This document shows positions 57,101 to 64,000 of a stretch of 64,000 nucleotides of DNA, piece after piece. Source of the stretch: Enterococcus sp. DIV0212c (lineage in GTDB: Bacteria > Bacillota > Bacilli > Lactobacillales > Enterococcaceae); contig NZ_JAFREN010000023.1 of NCBI RefSeq assembly GCF_017377505.1, positions 1-64,000 on the forward strand. Reading direction: 5' to 3'. Within the stretch, counting starts at the first letter, position 1, and the number at the start of each line of letters is the position of its first letter. The translations under genes were made by a program, and so were the position numbers. A model generated the notes under the pieces. The model did no database searches, had not been told where the DNA came from, and saw nothing but the letters and a program-made list of their open reading frames with translations.

Positions 57101-57182
57101 CTGTCATTGATTTTAATACAAAGAAACTACTAAAGAGAAGACAAAAAAGTAGTTTAAAAACAACCTTTGTTCTGTTTTTCAT
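48180..57182 (-). CDS. Giant WxL surface protein with eight leucine-rich repeat units
   Basis: A 3000-residue secreted protein. Signal peptide to ~residue 31 (VQAEE). An N-terminal region to ~525 is shared with the 948-residue neighbour. Eight tandem units of 290-297 residues follow (~525-2860), and then a C-terminal WxL domain (GKGNWQLSIL; SVTWILEDVP). Each unit has a FFENQSW entry motif, about five plant-type LRRs (LxxLxLxxNxLTGxIP) and a beta domain (RPFDS..SYFNLHA..DDHIYTIK..YEGKA). No LPXTG motif: wall binding is by WxL. Likely an adhesin or ligand-binding scaffold. SD AGGAGG before ATG 57182. Confidence 0.9.
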   Translation of the reverse strand: MKNRTKVVFKLLFCLLFSSFFVLKSMTVQAEEDVKVGDCFAVVAPDGSISTGSIFNPDKPTIKAVYQGNFPLADIKKNDGSLYFGKYSTPIKYGAGTYFYYNNMGKYNNRSLSLKISHITGGSGINADFFKNQVFNGGGLSQTFISGDKAAGYGTTSYQLVYTDTKTPVENIYVELSNLIINENYRNPNGTFGFDSIGVEGIKKVYLQTYDNSSLVFNGAYIDTGNSSDFNSRTTLRTTHQKTGKGVSQNLYTYVFDNKNPLVIGTYSPSNNYISHMLLYDPSIKSIGEPIYTSPTVEGKKTESFTASYTVRQNLINTYSKNFPSSLSVILEDKEKVFTSLDSTRVQLFNNKDTEITSQVNVESIGSNKLKITLPKTLLEELGTNTIRMEVSVDKINISKAISLFNSTTGTVKLPLTTYNITQRQTDIQSESSAASAEVTPAISATPVDTKTILGSSTKDLNINKLLKDTVSNIPGDKVKVVGLVAEKVFDRNRREYIDVKIQSELIPQLTKIISVPVTVVDEIVKASFFENQAWIVDEIEYQLRPKTMNRDLYLSDLIKITEIALFPKEDEYKGQLVPKNIRYLRNLESLRVLDGKMVGVLPKELGELTKLKQLRINGNTFTGEIPESLGNLSELEILIISHNGLTGTVPEVLTKLPKLSILFLNNNKLVGQLPKFKDNMTSFYIHNNQITHNSNKVPSFIQSTENNQTTTTFLEDLSLNGNKEINLKGSNLTVRPFDSTSSTYFNLHAVANGTTESLYDDHIYTIKNQDGIVYEGKANKNVSFPHKKGSVYTAILDQADQNPNNVLTIKTINDDLITSAFFENQSWIINNLNDQLKPKKIDVDVYPEDLDKIKQVNTDAKRPFNGQHIPKNINALKNLELLHLRNTKMSGSLPVELGDLTKMKDLRIFDNSFTGGIPDSLTKLKNIEYLYLDGNGLTGTIPTGLETLPKLHSLYLDDNKLVGQVPDFGENFKILQLGNTQLTYNAEKVPSFMESATNLGIGNTFISSLSLKGNEKIEIKAGEPTIRPFDSESTSYFNLHALKGSNAEQLYDDHIYTIKTQNGVVYEGKAGKNVSFQHKKGAIYTVILDKADKNPKNVFKVTPVEIAVITSAFFENQSWIIDNINDQLKPQKIDVDVYPEDLEKITQVHTDAKRPFKGQHIPKNIKALKNLEVLYLSNAEISGSLPVELGELTKMKDLRVFDNSLTGEIPESLGNLKELRYLLVSNNLLTGTVPEVLTTLPNMHSIYLNGNKFVGQLPKFRDNMITFYSHNNQITYNSNEVPSFIQSAQHNMTTSTFIAGLSLNGNEKINIKEGESTIRPFDSASSSYFNLHALKGANVEQLYDDHIYTIKTQNGVVYEGKAGKNVSFQHEKGAVYTVILDKADKNPKNVFKVTPVEIAIITSAFFENQSWIINNINDQLKPKKIDVDVYPEDLEKIKQVNTDAKRPFNGQHIPKNINALKNLELLYLRNTLMTGSLPKELGSLTKMKDLRIFNNTFTGGIPESFTNLKEVENLILDENGLTGTIPSGLGALPKLNSLYLEKNKLVGQIPDFGENFKTIQVGNTQLTYNAEKVPSFMESATNLGIAETFISTLSLKGNGQIQVQAGYTISPFDKSANSYFDLHAYSATKGKQSLYDDHIYTIKNKDEIVYEGKANENVSFTHKSGANYTVILDKAEQNPKNVFTIKSVESDLVTSNFFENQSWIINNINDQLKPKKIDVDVYMSDLEKIKQVNTDAKRPFNGQHIPKNINALKNLELLYLRNTLMTGSLPKELGSLTKMKDLRIFNNTFTGGIPESFTNLKEVENLILDENGLTGTIPSGLATLPKLHSLYLEKNKLVGQIPDFGENFKTIQVGNTQLTYNAEKVPSFMESATNLGIGNTFISGLSLQGNKAINIKAGELTIRPFDSASSSYFNLHALKGSNVEQLYDDHIYTIKTQEGVVYEGKADKNVSFQHKKGADYTVILDKADKNPKNVFKVTPVELEVITSEFFENQSWIIDEVNKQLNPKQIDQDVYLSDLAEITTIDTGMSSKGTKGQFIPQNIDALTNLTDLILMEAKMVGSLPTEIGNLTKLKNLKLMGNTFTGGIPESLGNLSELRQLYLVNSNLTGTIPEELAALPNLEWMALIANKFVGQVPTFRENMKALYINNTQLTYNSAQVPSFITSAENFDYKNTFIEGLTLKGKDSLTVKAHDPVIRPFDSASPTYFDLHATQTEGKSQTLYDEHIYTIKNQEGMVLYEGKADENVEIPHKKETTYTVVLDKADQNPNNIVKIKSVDIEPVKSEFFENQSWIIDNINDQLQPKKIDHDVYLSDLEEITVINPGSNSTVTEGQFIPKNISALKNLKILLLSNAKMSGKLPKELGDLTNMQDLRIFGNNFTGEIPESLENLSEMETLLLSNNGLTGTIPEGLAKLSKLHTLFLNGNQLVGQLPKLREKMKILSINNNQITDNSNEIPSYIHSATTAIFTSTFISTLSLQGNETIEIKEGEPTIRPFDSEVSSYFNLHALNGENVEQLYDDHIYTIKTQEGVVYEGKADKNVSFRHKKGAIYTVILDQADKNPKNVFNVTPVELEIITSEFFENQSWIINEINKQLRPKQIDQDVYLSDLAAITLINPGFPSKVTEGQRVPKNIDALKNLTDLLLMDAKMVGSLPNELGNLTKLKDLRIYGNTFTGEIPESLGNLSNLETLYLVNNGLTGSIPEGLAALPKLSWLSVAHNKLVGQVPIFRDNMKGFTINHNQLTYNSAQVPSFLISAELSDYQETFVEGLTLRGSEVINIKADESVIRPFDAKSSSYFLLHVYSATGKPQLLHNDHIYTIKNPEGTILYEGKADKNVEIPHKKGTAYTVVLDKADQNPNNVITVNSKIPELKLNSIPDKLSFSISSKSNHRKPVKPTGGHASVFDNRGKGNWQLSILPSELVSGKRKLVGEYHYVDDKGTGNTIVTGQKVLIESGASDEANEVTSISEKWTDEQGLHYTVNQSNYLGNYKGSVTWILEDVPKQ
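48600..55610 (-). repeat. Eight ~880-bp tandem repeats within the giant LRR gene
   Basis: FFENQ-type unit starts fall near 55.60, 54.72, 53.84, 52.97, 52.09, 51.22, 50.33 and 49.45 kb, a spacing of 868-889 bp. The units starting at 52.97 and 52.09 are almost identical over hundreds of bases (compare 52430-52900 with 51560-52010), which indicates recent duplication or gene conversion. The outer units are more diverged. Confidence 0.9.
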
Positions 57183-57363
57183 ATATTTTTCCTCCTATTT
57201 CCCATCAGGGATATTCCTTTTAGGTTTTTTCATTTTTTTACTGATTCAATGGATACCAAGCATTGAACGACATGTTTTTATTCGTTCTACAATATTGAGA
57301 GCTAGTCTATAATTTTGATAATCCACAGTTTAACTTGGTTAAAAAACTCAAAAAATGTCTATT

Positions 57364-60210
57364 CTAATTTGAAGTAGGCACATCTTCCAAGGTCCATGTA
57401 ACGCTACCTTTGTAATTCCCTAGATAATTTGAACCATTCATTGTATATTGCAATCCTCGTTTTCCATTCCATTTATCTGATACTGGGATTCGTTCATTTT
57501 CAGCATCGCTAATACCTTTTTCGATGAAGGCTTTTTGGTCGGTGATGATACTTGTTTCCGTTCCACTTGAATTAATGTAGCTGTATTCACCTTTGAGTGT
57601 TTTTGTTTCAGACTCCAATAGACTAGGTGTAATCCCTAATTTCCAATTCCCTTCATCACGGTTATCAAACACAGCAAGAGCCCCAATCATCTCTACTGGT
57701 TTTTTCAAGTCATTGCCTAGCGCAATGTCAAAAGCTAAGGCAGAAGGAATGGTTTCTAATTTTAGTTCAGGAATCTTAGTTTTTACGATACATTGATTGT
57801 TCGGATTCAACGCTGCATTATCTAAAATAACGGTGTAACCTATACCTTTTGCATAAGGGATTGCCTGCTCTTTATCCCAATATCCCTCGTAAAGTATCTC
57901 GTTGGTTGCTTCATTTAAAATCGTGTAGGTATGCCCATCAACTAAAGGGATTTCTTCCTCTCCAAGCGCATGCAAATTAAAATAGCCTTGATCTACTTCA
58001 TCAAATGGTTTAATCATGCTTATGTCCTTACCTTTAATACTAATCGCATTTTTTGCGGTTAGCTGTAACCCTTGGATAAACGTGTCCTCGTAATAAGCAT
58101 TTGGACCTGTTAAAAAACTTGGTATCTTCTCTGAATTGATCGTTAGTTGATTTTTAGCTACGCTTATTTCTGCAAACGCATCATTAAAATAAGGTAATTC
58201 GCCGATAAAATCATTTTCTGACACGTTTAGTTTAGTTAGATTTTCTAAAGAGGTTAGGCTTGTTGGGATTTTCCCTGTTAATTTATTTGACTTAAGATTC
58301 AGCGTTTCAAGAGTCTCTATCTCAGCAAAACTTTCTGGAATTCCACCTGTAAAAATGTTCCCATTAAGTATCAATGCTCGAACTTTACTTAGTTGTCCTA
58401 ACTCTTTAGGAAGATTGCCAGAAAATTGTGTATTCACGAGAGACAATGTTTCAAGATTTCGAATATGATAAATATTTTTAGGAATAAATTGGCCTTTTAT
58501 TCCATCATCAGCGCTCGTTATCGTAATATTAGTAAGTTTGTTTAAATCAGACATATATAGATTTTTACCAACTTGCTTGGGTGTCAATTGTTCATTTATA
58601 TTATCAATAAGCCAAGATTGATTCTCAAAAAATGATGGCATGACCAAATCATCCGTCACATTTATAGGAACAGTGATTGTTTTTATTAGTTCTGGTAATC
58701 GTTGACTTTGGATTTGAACAGCCACCGAATCTTTTTTTACTGTATCAAATTTTTTTTCTTCGGTGAAACCAATAATTGAGACCTTATCTTCTGGAAGATT
58801 GCTCGTTATATTTTTGACTAGTTCGTTTAAATCTAAGTCTTTGGTCGAACTGCCAATGGGTACCGTTTGTGGTACAGCATCTGCCGCTAAACGAGCTTCA
58901 ATCGACATTTCACCTAAACTTTCTTCCGTTTCTATTTTTTCTCCATTGTTTTCTCTAATAGTATAAGCAGTTAGAGGCAGTTTAATCAGACCACTTGAAG
59001 CATCGTATAAACTTAGTACTTTTTCTAGTGCTAATTTATCTGTATCTAATTGAATACTGACATTGTTACTCTTCAATTCTCTTAACAGACTAGACGGCAA
59101 CGAAATGCTGACTTTATTCGCGGATAGGTTTCTAATAATCGCCCGTTGTGTAAGGTCTCTCTTTTCTCGATCAAATAATTGAATTGCTGCTGACTCAATC
59201 GTTGAGAAAATCTTCTCTTTATCTTCGACTACGATAGTGACATAATCTGGATAGTATTGATCGTAGGTACTGGATAATGGCTGATTGATCGTGTAACTCC
59301 CACGAAAATCTTGAGAATTACTCTTTCCTTCTATCAACGGAGCATTATAAGTCGGCACCCCTGGAACAGGAACTGAACTTGAAAAAATATTAAAGCTCGT
59401 ATTGTAGGCAAAAGCTGAATAGATTCCTATCGTCATCGGTAAATTATTATCAGAAACCACAACAAAACTTTGTGGAATTAACGCGCTAAAGGCTGGACTT
59501 AGGACAGCTTTGATAAGATTTCTACCTGTGATATTCCCTGTCATGTTGGTTAGTTTTGAATCCATTCCATTTTTATCTGTTTTTTGCAGGTAAACTTTTT
59601 TCAAGCCATCTATACCAAACGTATCGTAGGAATGATTCGGTGCAACTTGACTTGTTGCTTGATGATTGTAGATTATTTGAGGAAATTCAAGATAGACATC
59701 CTTAACAACTTCTTTTGTATCAGTATACACAAGCTGATATGAAATCATTCCTTCACCAGATTCTACATCTCTATTCATTGTAGATTGATTGATCGATCCA
59801 TCCAAATTTAGCTGTACCACATAAGATAGTACGAGATCGGATGAGGCTGGCCCTACCAAATAATCAATTTTTAAAGACAACCCACGATTTAAATGAGTGC
59901 CGACATTGTTATAGTAGAAGAATTCCCCTTTTTTATATTTTTGTTTCTTTCCATAACTCGTAAAGTATGGTTTTCCAGTGCTATCGGTGATATCTGACAA
60001 CAAAGACTCCCATGTCCCTTGATATTCCGGTCGAATCGTCCGCTTGTCTGGATAAAAAATAGTTCCAGACGTTACCTCTCCATCTGGGGCTACTTCTGTA
60101 AAATAATCAGATGGGGAATCTGCGGATACAGATAAACTATTTATTAAAAATAAGCTTGTGAGAAGTAGGAAGTAGAATGAGACTATATGTATTTTAATGC
60201 TGTTTTTCAC
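57364..60210 (-). CDS. WxL surface protein with a single leucine-rich repeat unit
   Basis: A 948-residue paralogue of the giant protein: signal peptide to ~30 (VSADS), homologous N-terminal region to ~525 (EVAPDGEVTSGTIFYPDK), one FFENQSW-LRR-beta unit (~525-810) and a WxL domain (EGNWKLGITPSL; SVTWTLEDVP). The last 60 residues are nearly the same as those of the giant protein (YTMNGSNYLGNYKGSVTW versus YTVNQSNYLGNYKGSVTW). It may represent the ancestral one-unit form, similar in plan to the enterococcal ElrA-type LRR-WxL proteins. Start is GTG 60210 behind GGAGGAA. Confidence 0.88.
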   Translation of the reverse strand: MKNSIKIHIVSFYFLLLTSLFLINSLSVSADSPSDYFTEVAPDGEVTSGTIFYPDKRTIRPEYQGTWESLLSDITDSTGKPYFTSYGKKQKYKKGEFFYYNNVGTHLNRGLSLKIDYLVGPASSDLVLSYVVQLNLDGSINQSTMNRDVESGEGMISYQLVYTDTKEVVKDVYLEFPQIIYNHQATSQVAPNHSYDTFGIDGLKKVYLQKTDKNGMDSKLTNMTGNITGRNLIKAVLSPAFSALIPQSFVVVSDNNLPMTIGIYSAFAYNTSFNIFSSSVPVPGVPTYNAPLIEGKSNSQDFRGSYTINQPLSSTYDQYYPDYVTIVVEDKEKIFSTIESAAIQLFDREKRDLTQRAIIRNLSANKVSISLPSSLLRELKSNNVSIQLDTDKLALEKVLSLYDASSGLIKLPLTAYTIRENNGEKIETEESLGEMSIEARLAADAVPQTVPIGSSTKDLDLNELVKNITSNLPEDKVSIIGFTEEKKFDTVKKDSVAVQIQSQRLPELIKTITVPINVTDDLVMPSFFENQSWLIDNINEQLTPKQVGKNLYMSDLNKLTNITITSADDGIKGQFIPKNIYHIRNLETLSLVNTQFSGNLPKELGQLSKVRALILNGNIFTGGIPESFAEIETLETLNLKSNKLTGKIPTSLTSLENLTKLNVSENDFIGELPYFNDAFAEISVAKNQLTINSEKIPSFLTGPNAYYEDTFIQGLQLTAKNAISIKGKDISMIKPFDEVDQGYFNLHALGEEEIPLVDGHTYTILNEATNEILYEGYWDKEQAIPYAKGIGYTVILDNAALNPNNQCIVKTKIPELKLETIPSALAFDIALGNDLKKPVEMIGALAVFDNRDEGNWKLGITPSLLESETKTLKGEYSYINSSGTETSIITDQKAFIEKGISDAENERIPVSDKWNGKRGLQYTMNGSNYLGNYKGSVTWTLEDVPTSN

Positions 60211-60248
60211 TTACTATTCCTCCATCATTCTCTTTTAATTGGTCATTT

Positions 60249-60314
60249 TGTTGTTCCAATTGCAGTAATTTCTAAATGTTTTAACACTTTGGAATTATTG
60301 CAATTGGAACAAAA
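60249..60314. repeat. Long inverted repeat upstream of the one-unit LRR gene
   Basis: TTGTTCCAATTGCA-TAATT in the left arm (60251-60270) is mirrored at 60293-60312 with one G.T wobble; the arms reach about 25 bases. It lies between the DUF916/DUF3324 terminator and the LRR gene start, in the promoter region, so it may be a regulator site or a cruciform. Confidence 0.65.
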
Positions 60315-60380
60315 ATACTTCATTTATTTTAGTTCCTCTTTGATTGTCTAAAATACAAATAACAAATGTTTCATAGTAAA

Positions 60381-60447
60381 AATAACGGAGAAAAAAGAAC
60401 GACCTTATGATTTTGATTGTCACTTCACTTTTTCTCCGTCGTTATTA
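60381..60447 (-). terminator. Terminator after the DUF916/DUF3324 gene
   Basis: AATAACGACGGAGAAAAAG pairs with CTTTTTTCTCCGTTATT across a ~30-base loop (60381-60395 with 60429-60446), T-rich after it. The stem includes the stop codon of the gene. Confidence 0.6.
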
Positions 60448-61548
60448 TTTCTTCTCTTTTTCTGGCTTTACTTTACGTTTTCTTTGTTGTGCTTGTTTTT
60501 TAGCTTGTTGTTTTCTCTTCATCGCAGCTTTCCGTTTTTTATTACTGATTGCTTTGATAATTAATAGAATAACAATAACTAAAGACACCACAATTGCCGC
60601 AATTATGCCACCGATCATCCAGTAATTTGGTGCTTTTACTAATTCAACCGCTTCATCATTTAATTTTTTACTTTCTTTTGCAGTAATTTCAAAGTCTTTT
60701 TTGAATGTCCATTCGTCATCTTTATTGCTGGCTACTAAATTCATTGTGTACTTTCCAGCAACTAGTTCTTGATTGTCCCAGTTGATTGGGAAATCAAAGT
60801 TTGAGTTTGGTGCCATATCCATTGCTTCTTTTGTTGTTTCGTGCAGGATTTCTGTTGACCCTTTTTTACTGACTTTAGCTACAACTTTCAATCCGTTAAG
60901 GAATGTTGGTTTTGTATTTTGAAGATTGGCTGTAACTGACGTCCGATAATTGATCAAGCTTGGTTTGATATCATTTAATGTCATTTCTGGTGCAATTTTT
61001 TCGTCATTTTCTCTTAATTGTAAACCAACGACCATCGCATATTTATTCGTGATCTGGACACCACTTGATTGTTTGCTTTTGTCTTCTTTTTCTTCTTTGT
61101 TAATATAAAATCCGCCGACAATTCTTCCTGGAATTTCTTCTTTTGGCATTTCTAATTTAAAGATTACTTCTTTTTTCTCAAAAGGGGCGACTGTTACTTT
61201 TTGTGCTTTTGAAAGGATTTTTGTTATAGGATACTTTAAGGTTGAATCGATTTCACGATCTTTTTCACTGAAATCGATCACACCATTTTGGTTCGTCGTT
61301 GCAACATTCGGTACAACGTTTATATTAATTTCTTTGTCTCCTGAGTTGGTAACATTTAAAACGAGTTCTTGCTTGTCACCTGGTTTTACTTTTAAATCAA
61401 AATAAGATTGTGATTTATCAATTTGATTTTCTGGTATTTTCGCACTGACTGAATAGTCCATGTCAGCAGCCATAGCTTGTGGTGTGAATAGGGTTAGCAA
61501 GATGATTAAGCTAAGTAAACTGTAAAAACTTTTTTTCATGTGTTGCAT
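60445..61548 (-). CDS. DUF916/DUF3324 membrane protein (WxL-interacting protein)
   Basis: A 367-residue protein. Signal peptide to ~28 (AMAADMDYS), two immunoglobulin-like domains (DUF916 ~32-150 and DUF3324 ~160-295), one membrane helix (~310-332) and a very basic cytoplasmic tail (KKRKAAMKRKQQAKKQAQQRKRK). Such proteins are encoded with WxL proteins in every csc-type cluster and bind both WxL proteins and peptidoglycan. Here it lies just downstream of the small WxL genes. SD AGGAGG seven bases before ATG 61548. Confidence 0.93.
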   Translation of the reverse strand: MQHMKKSFYSLLSLIILLTLFTPQAMAADMDYSVSAKIPENQIDKSQSYFDLKVKPGDKQELVLNVTNSGDKEININVVPNVATTNQNGVIDFSEKDREIDSTLKYPITKILSKAQKVTVAPFEKKEVIFKLEMPKEEIPGRIVGGFYINKEEKEDKSKQSSGVQITNKYAMVVGLQLRENDEKIAPEMTLNDIKPSLINYRTSVTANLQNTKPTFLNGLKVVAKVSKKGSTEILHETTKEAMDMAPNSNFDFPINWDNQELVAGKYTMNLVASNKDDEWTFKKDFEITAKESKKLNDEAVELVKAPNYWMIGGIIAAIVVSLVIVILLIIKAISNKKRKAAMKRKQQAKKQAQQRKRKVKPEKEKK

Positions 61549-61787
61549 TTGGTTTCCTCCTATGTAGTATAAATTGAGGCATTATGTGTAAGTATAGTTG
61601 AAATATTTAGACTTACTTCTATTAGAATAAATGATTCTCATAGTTGCTAACCTTAGTATCTGACTAAGAAGTACTTTATCTAATGATAGACTTTGTACTT
61701 CTCGGTCAATATATCTAAGGTGATTAGCTAATGCTCTTTGATACATCTAAGCTATAAGTTGCTTAGATTAATTATTCCTTTAACCTT

Positions 61788-62498
61788 TTAATTCCCTTTA
61801 GGAGCTGCTTCAAGATTCCAGTAGACAGTTGTTGAATATTCAGTATTAGCTTTTGCTGTCCCTCCTAGAATAGCGAGTTTGATCTTAGGATTTGTTTTAT
61901 TTTCGTCTGTTACTTCTGAATTCTTCCATGAAAGCATCCAAGTTCCTTCACCAGTACCTTTAGTTGCACTCATGATTGGTTTAAATGAACTACCTAGAGT
62001 TACGCTTTGTGCTACTGGTTTTGTGACAGAGTTACCTGTACTTGCTGTAACCGCTTCTCCATCGTTTAATGACAACGCGGCTCCTTTTAGTTCGAACTGA
62101 CCATTGGCACTCTTAAAATCATCTGCCTTTACAGATAATGTCCAACCTTCTGAAGATCCTCTTACATCAGTAACTTGCGCGTAAGGATTAGTGTTGACAG
62201 CATACTCAGCTTGATCAGAACCATTGATGTTGATTTCACCAAAATTAATATTCGGCACGCGATCAATGGTCAATACTCCTTTGTTCCCTGTTCCAGGATT
62301 ATTCTCATCTTCTGGGTCTGTTCCACCAACAGGAGGATGAGTAATTGTTTCATCTCCTTGTAGCATCTTAATTTTAACTTGAGAATCAGCTCCTGCTGGT
62401 TCTCCATCTTTTTCATCAGCCTTTACTTCTAATTGAAGGCTGCCTACCGTTAACAATCCTAATGCTAGTGAAGTCAATAATAGTGTGTGTGTTTTCAT
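61788..62498 (-). CDS. Small WxL-domain surface protein 1
   Basis: A 236-residue protein: signal peptide to ~27 (VKADE), a short variable part with a Pro/Gly/Glu spacer (THPPVGGTDPEDENNPGTGN), then a WxL domain with GTWMLSWKN and STTVYWNLEAAP. The domain binds the wall noncovalently. Only ~75 residues precede the WxL domain, so it is a structural or partner subunit rather than an enzyme. SD AGAGGGAG before ATG 62498. About 240 bases (61549-61787) without a gene separate it from the DUF916 gene. Confidence 0.92.
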   Translation of the reverse strand: MKTHTLLLTSLALGLLTVGSLQLEVKADEKDGEPAGADSQVKIKMLQGDETITHPPVGGTDPEDENNPGTGNKGVLTIDRVPNINFGEININGSDQAEYAVNTNPYAQVTDVRGSSEGWTLSVKADDFKSANGQFELKGAALSLNDGEAVTASTGNSVTKPVAQSVTLGSSFKPIMSATKGTGEGTWMLSWKNSEVTDENKTNPKIKLAILGGTAKANTEYSTTVYWNLEAAPKGN

Positions 62499-62519
62499 TT
62501 TGTTCTCCCTCTTTTATCC

Positions 62520-63197
62520 TTAGTTTTTTGGTGCATTTGTTAAAACCCAAATTAAATCTGCTTTATATTTACCGATTTTTGCATAAGTTGGAATGGAAAG
62601 ACGAACTGATTTCTCTTCATCTGCTGTTTTGTCATCCATAAAAACATTTGTGTATGTTCCCAAACCAGTATCTTTGTCCGCTGAAAATACAACTGAAGCC
62701 GCCATTTTATCAATAATAACTTCCTGAGATTTAGGTGGATTAGCCAAATCACCAAACTTACTGGTAACAGTTCCTGCTGGAATGACTAACTTCCAACCTT
62801 TAGCAATTGTATTTTTATTGCCTTCTTCTGTTGACTTAAATTCACCCATAACTACTTGAACATTCCAACCAGAACCGAGTCCACGTTCATCAATTACTTC
62901 TAATCCTAATTTTCGATCTTTTGCAACAATTGCTTTTCCTAATTTACCCATTTCAATTTTTCCAAAGTTGAAGTCTGAGAGTCCATTAATCGTAAAATCG
63001 CCAGACCCAATACCAGGTTTTCCTGGTTCACCAATCGGTTCTTCTGGTTCTGCTCCACCACTACCGTTTTCAGGTTTAGTGACTTCCACTTCTGCTATTG
63101 ACGTTTTACTTGTAGGCGTATCTGCAAAAGCTGTTGCGGTATTTATTAGTAATAGACTTGCCATACTCATCGTGACTAGTAACTTAACTTTTCGCAT
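62520..63197 (-). CDS. Small WxL-domain surface protein 2
   Basis: A 225-residue protein: signal peptide to ~26 (AFADT), spacer with EPEEPIGEPGKPGIGSG, WxL domain (GSGWNVQVVMGEF; DLIWVLTNAP). Its C-terminal ~150 residues resemble those of the M60 peptidase (LGLEVIDERGLGSGWNVQV versus LGIEVIDKRGTGGGWNVQV), so the two share an origin and possibly a binding site. I start it at ATG 63197 (AAGGAAA upstream), not at 63230 inside the preceding intergenic gap. Confidence 0.92.
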   Translation of the reverse strand: MRKVKLLVTMSMASLLLINTATAFADTPTSKTSIAEVEVTKPENGSGGAEPEEPIGEPGKPGIGSGDFTINGLSDFNFGKIEMGKLGKAIVAKDRKLGLEVIDERGLGSGWNVQVVMGEFKSTEEGNKNTIAKGWKLVIPAGTVTSKFGDLANPPKSQEVIIDKMAASVVFSADKDTGLGTYTNVFMDDKTADEEKSVRLSIPTYAKIGKYKADLIWVLTNAPKN

Positions 63198-63222
63198 TAA
63201 AAATTTCCTTCCGTGTTTACGC

Positions 63223-63903
63223 TTAATCATTTACAACTGGTGCAGCACTGATTGTCCATGTGATTGCTGCTTTGTATTTACCAAGCAAGTTTCCGCCTGG
63301 GATTGTTAATTCTACTTCCTCTGCCCAATCATTGATCCAAGAACCGTTTCCTTTGCCCTCAGTTGCAAATATAATTTTTGATGCAGCATCTTTACCGATA
63401 ACTGTTCCTGCTGCATTTGCTGCTACTGGCGGATTGTCTGTGTCCCCATCAGCTCTTGTGTAGAATGTTCCTGCTGGTACAGTAATGTATGCACCTCTTA
63501 AGATTTGTGTTTCTTTTTTCTCTTCTGTAAAATCAGTAATTTGCGCATGAACTTCCCAACCTTTTGCTGATCCTTGTTTATCGGTTACTTGGATACCAAT
63601 TGTTTCGCCAGCTGGAACCTTTACGTTTGTTTTTGTTTCTCCACCTTTGATCTCTGCTGACTCAAACGCAAATTTAGAAACAGCATCAATTACTAAAGGA
63701 CCTTTATTACCTGATTCTGGTTTAACTGGTTTAGTTTCATCCACTGGAGGATTTGTTTCAGCTGGATCAGCTGGTGTAAATTCAAACGTTGCCTGTGAAC
63801 CTGCTACTAGTGGATTTTTTTCATCTGCATGTGCCGCATTTGCCCCTGCCACTAATAACGCCCCTAAAATAACCGTACTACTTAAAATAATTGTCTTTTT
63901 CAT
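63223..63903 (-). CDS. Small WxL-domain surface protein 3
   Basis: A 226-residue protein: signal peptide to ~26 (AAHAD), acidic/proline spacer (ADPAETNPPVDETKPVKPESGN), WxL domain with AKGWEVHAQI and AITWTISAAP. Its ATG is two bases after the stop of the upstream WxL gene, whose last codons contain its SD (AAAGGAG). Part of a run of WxL genes in one operon. Confidence 0.92.
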   Translation of the reverse strand: MKKTIILSSTVILGALLVAGANAAHADEKNPLVAGSQATFEFTPADPAETNPPVDETKPVKPESGNKGPLVIDAVSKFAFESAEIKGGETKTNVKVPAGETIGIQVTDKQGSAKGWEVHAQITDFTEEKKETQILRGAYITVPAGTFYTRADGDTDNPPVAANAAGTVIGKDAASKIIFATEGKGNGSWINDWAEEVELTIPGGNLLGKYKAAITWTISAAPVVND

Positions 63904-63905
63904 TT

Positions 63906-64000
63906 TTATTCTGCTCCTTTAGTTTCTTCTTCTGTTCCAGTTGGTGTCGTTGCAATTGTCCAATTTAATTCCGCTTTATAGTTTCCTACTAAAGCATCTT
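63906..64000 (-). CDS. WxL-domain surface protein 4 (partial, C-terminal end)
   Basis: The window edge cuts a leftward gene; the visible end DALVGNYKAELNWTIATTP is the last WxL motif, followed by an acidic tail GTEEETKGAE and TAA (63906-63908). It continues the WxL operon beyond the window. Confidence 0.85.
   Translation of the reverse strand, partial: DALVGNYKAELNWTIATTPTGTEEETKGAE

Overview
The window looks like an Enterococcus chromosome, which I infer from the low GC, strong AGGAGG ribosome binding sites, the set of WxL-domain surface proteins with a DUF916/DUF3324 partner, the DUF3290/DUF421 pair and the streptococcal/enterococcal split coaB-coaC pair with an ECF transporter subunit. 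A complete leuABCD operon is present. The species cannot be fixed from sequence reading alone.

Layout. 0-3 kb: end of an unknown gene, a DUF421/DUF3290 membrane pair, a candidate small RNA and a secreted glucosaminidase-CHAP peptidoglycan hydrolase. 3.2-7.7 kb: polyamine importer potABCD behind an XRE-cupin regulator with a promoter and palindromic operator. 7.8-11.6 kb: an FUSC-type membrane protein, a YhdH-type reductase and the coaB-coaC-ECF operon. 11.6-24.5 kb is the accessory region. It holds two LXG (type VIIb secretion) modules, each with its two small helical partner genes. Between the modules lie a tandem pair of structured small RNAs, a 91-residue orphan and a LlaJI/McrBC-like restriction-modification system. 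No core T7SS machinery lies in the window.

24.6-31.4 kb: leuABCD with a leader-peptide attenuator (four consecutive Leu codons), and an O-acetylhomoserine sulfhydrylase behind a T-box that I read as Met-specific. 31.4-39.6 kb: small unknown proteins, a second copy of the first small RNA family, a ClpP-like protease, a P-type cation ATPase behind what looks like a yybP-ykoY manganese riboswitch, a TtcA-family tRNA thiolase and an LTA-synthase-family enzyme. 39.7-43.9 kb: two Gfo/Idh/MocA dehydrogenases, a sugar isomerase/epimerase and a ThuA-like protein, probably a sugar or glycoside catabolic operon.

44.3-64 kb: a large WxL surface cluster. It has an M60 metallopeptidase with a WxL anchor, an OmpR-type regulator with a degenerate receiver, a 3000-residue protein with eight tandem leucine-rich units, a one-unit paralogue of it, a DUF916/DUF3324 membrane protein and at least four small WxL proteins. 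These probably assemble on the cell wall as an adhesion or degradation complex.

The signals that look least described are the two small-RNA families. One is a tandem duplicated, ~110-nt, promoter-to-terminator RNA at 14.0-14.4 kb. The other is a dispersed pair at 1.3 and 32.3 kb carrying anti-Shine-Dalgarno sequence. No tRNA, rRNA, complete insertion sequence or CRISPR array was seen.
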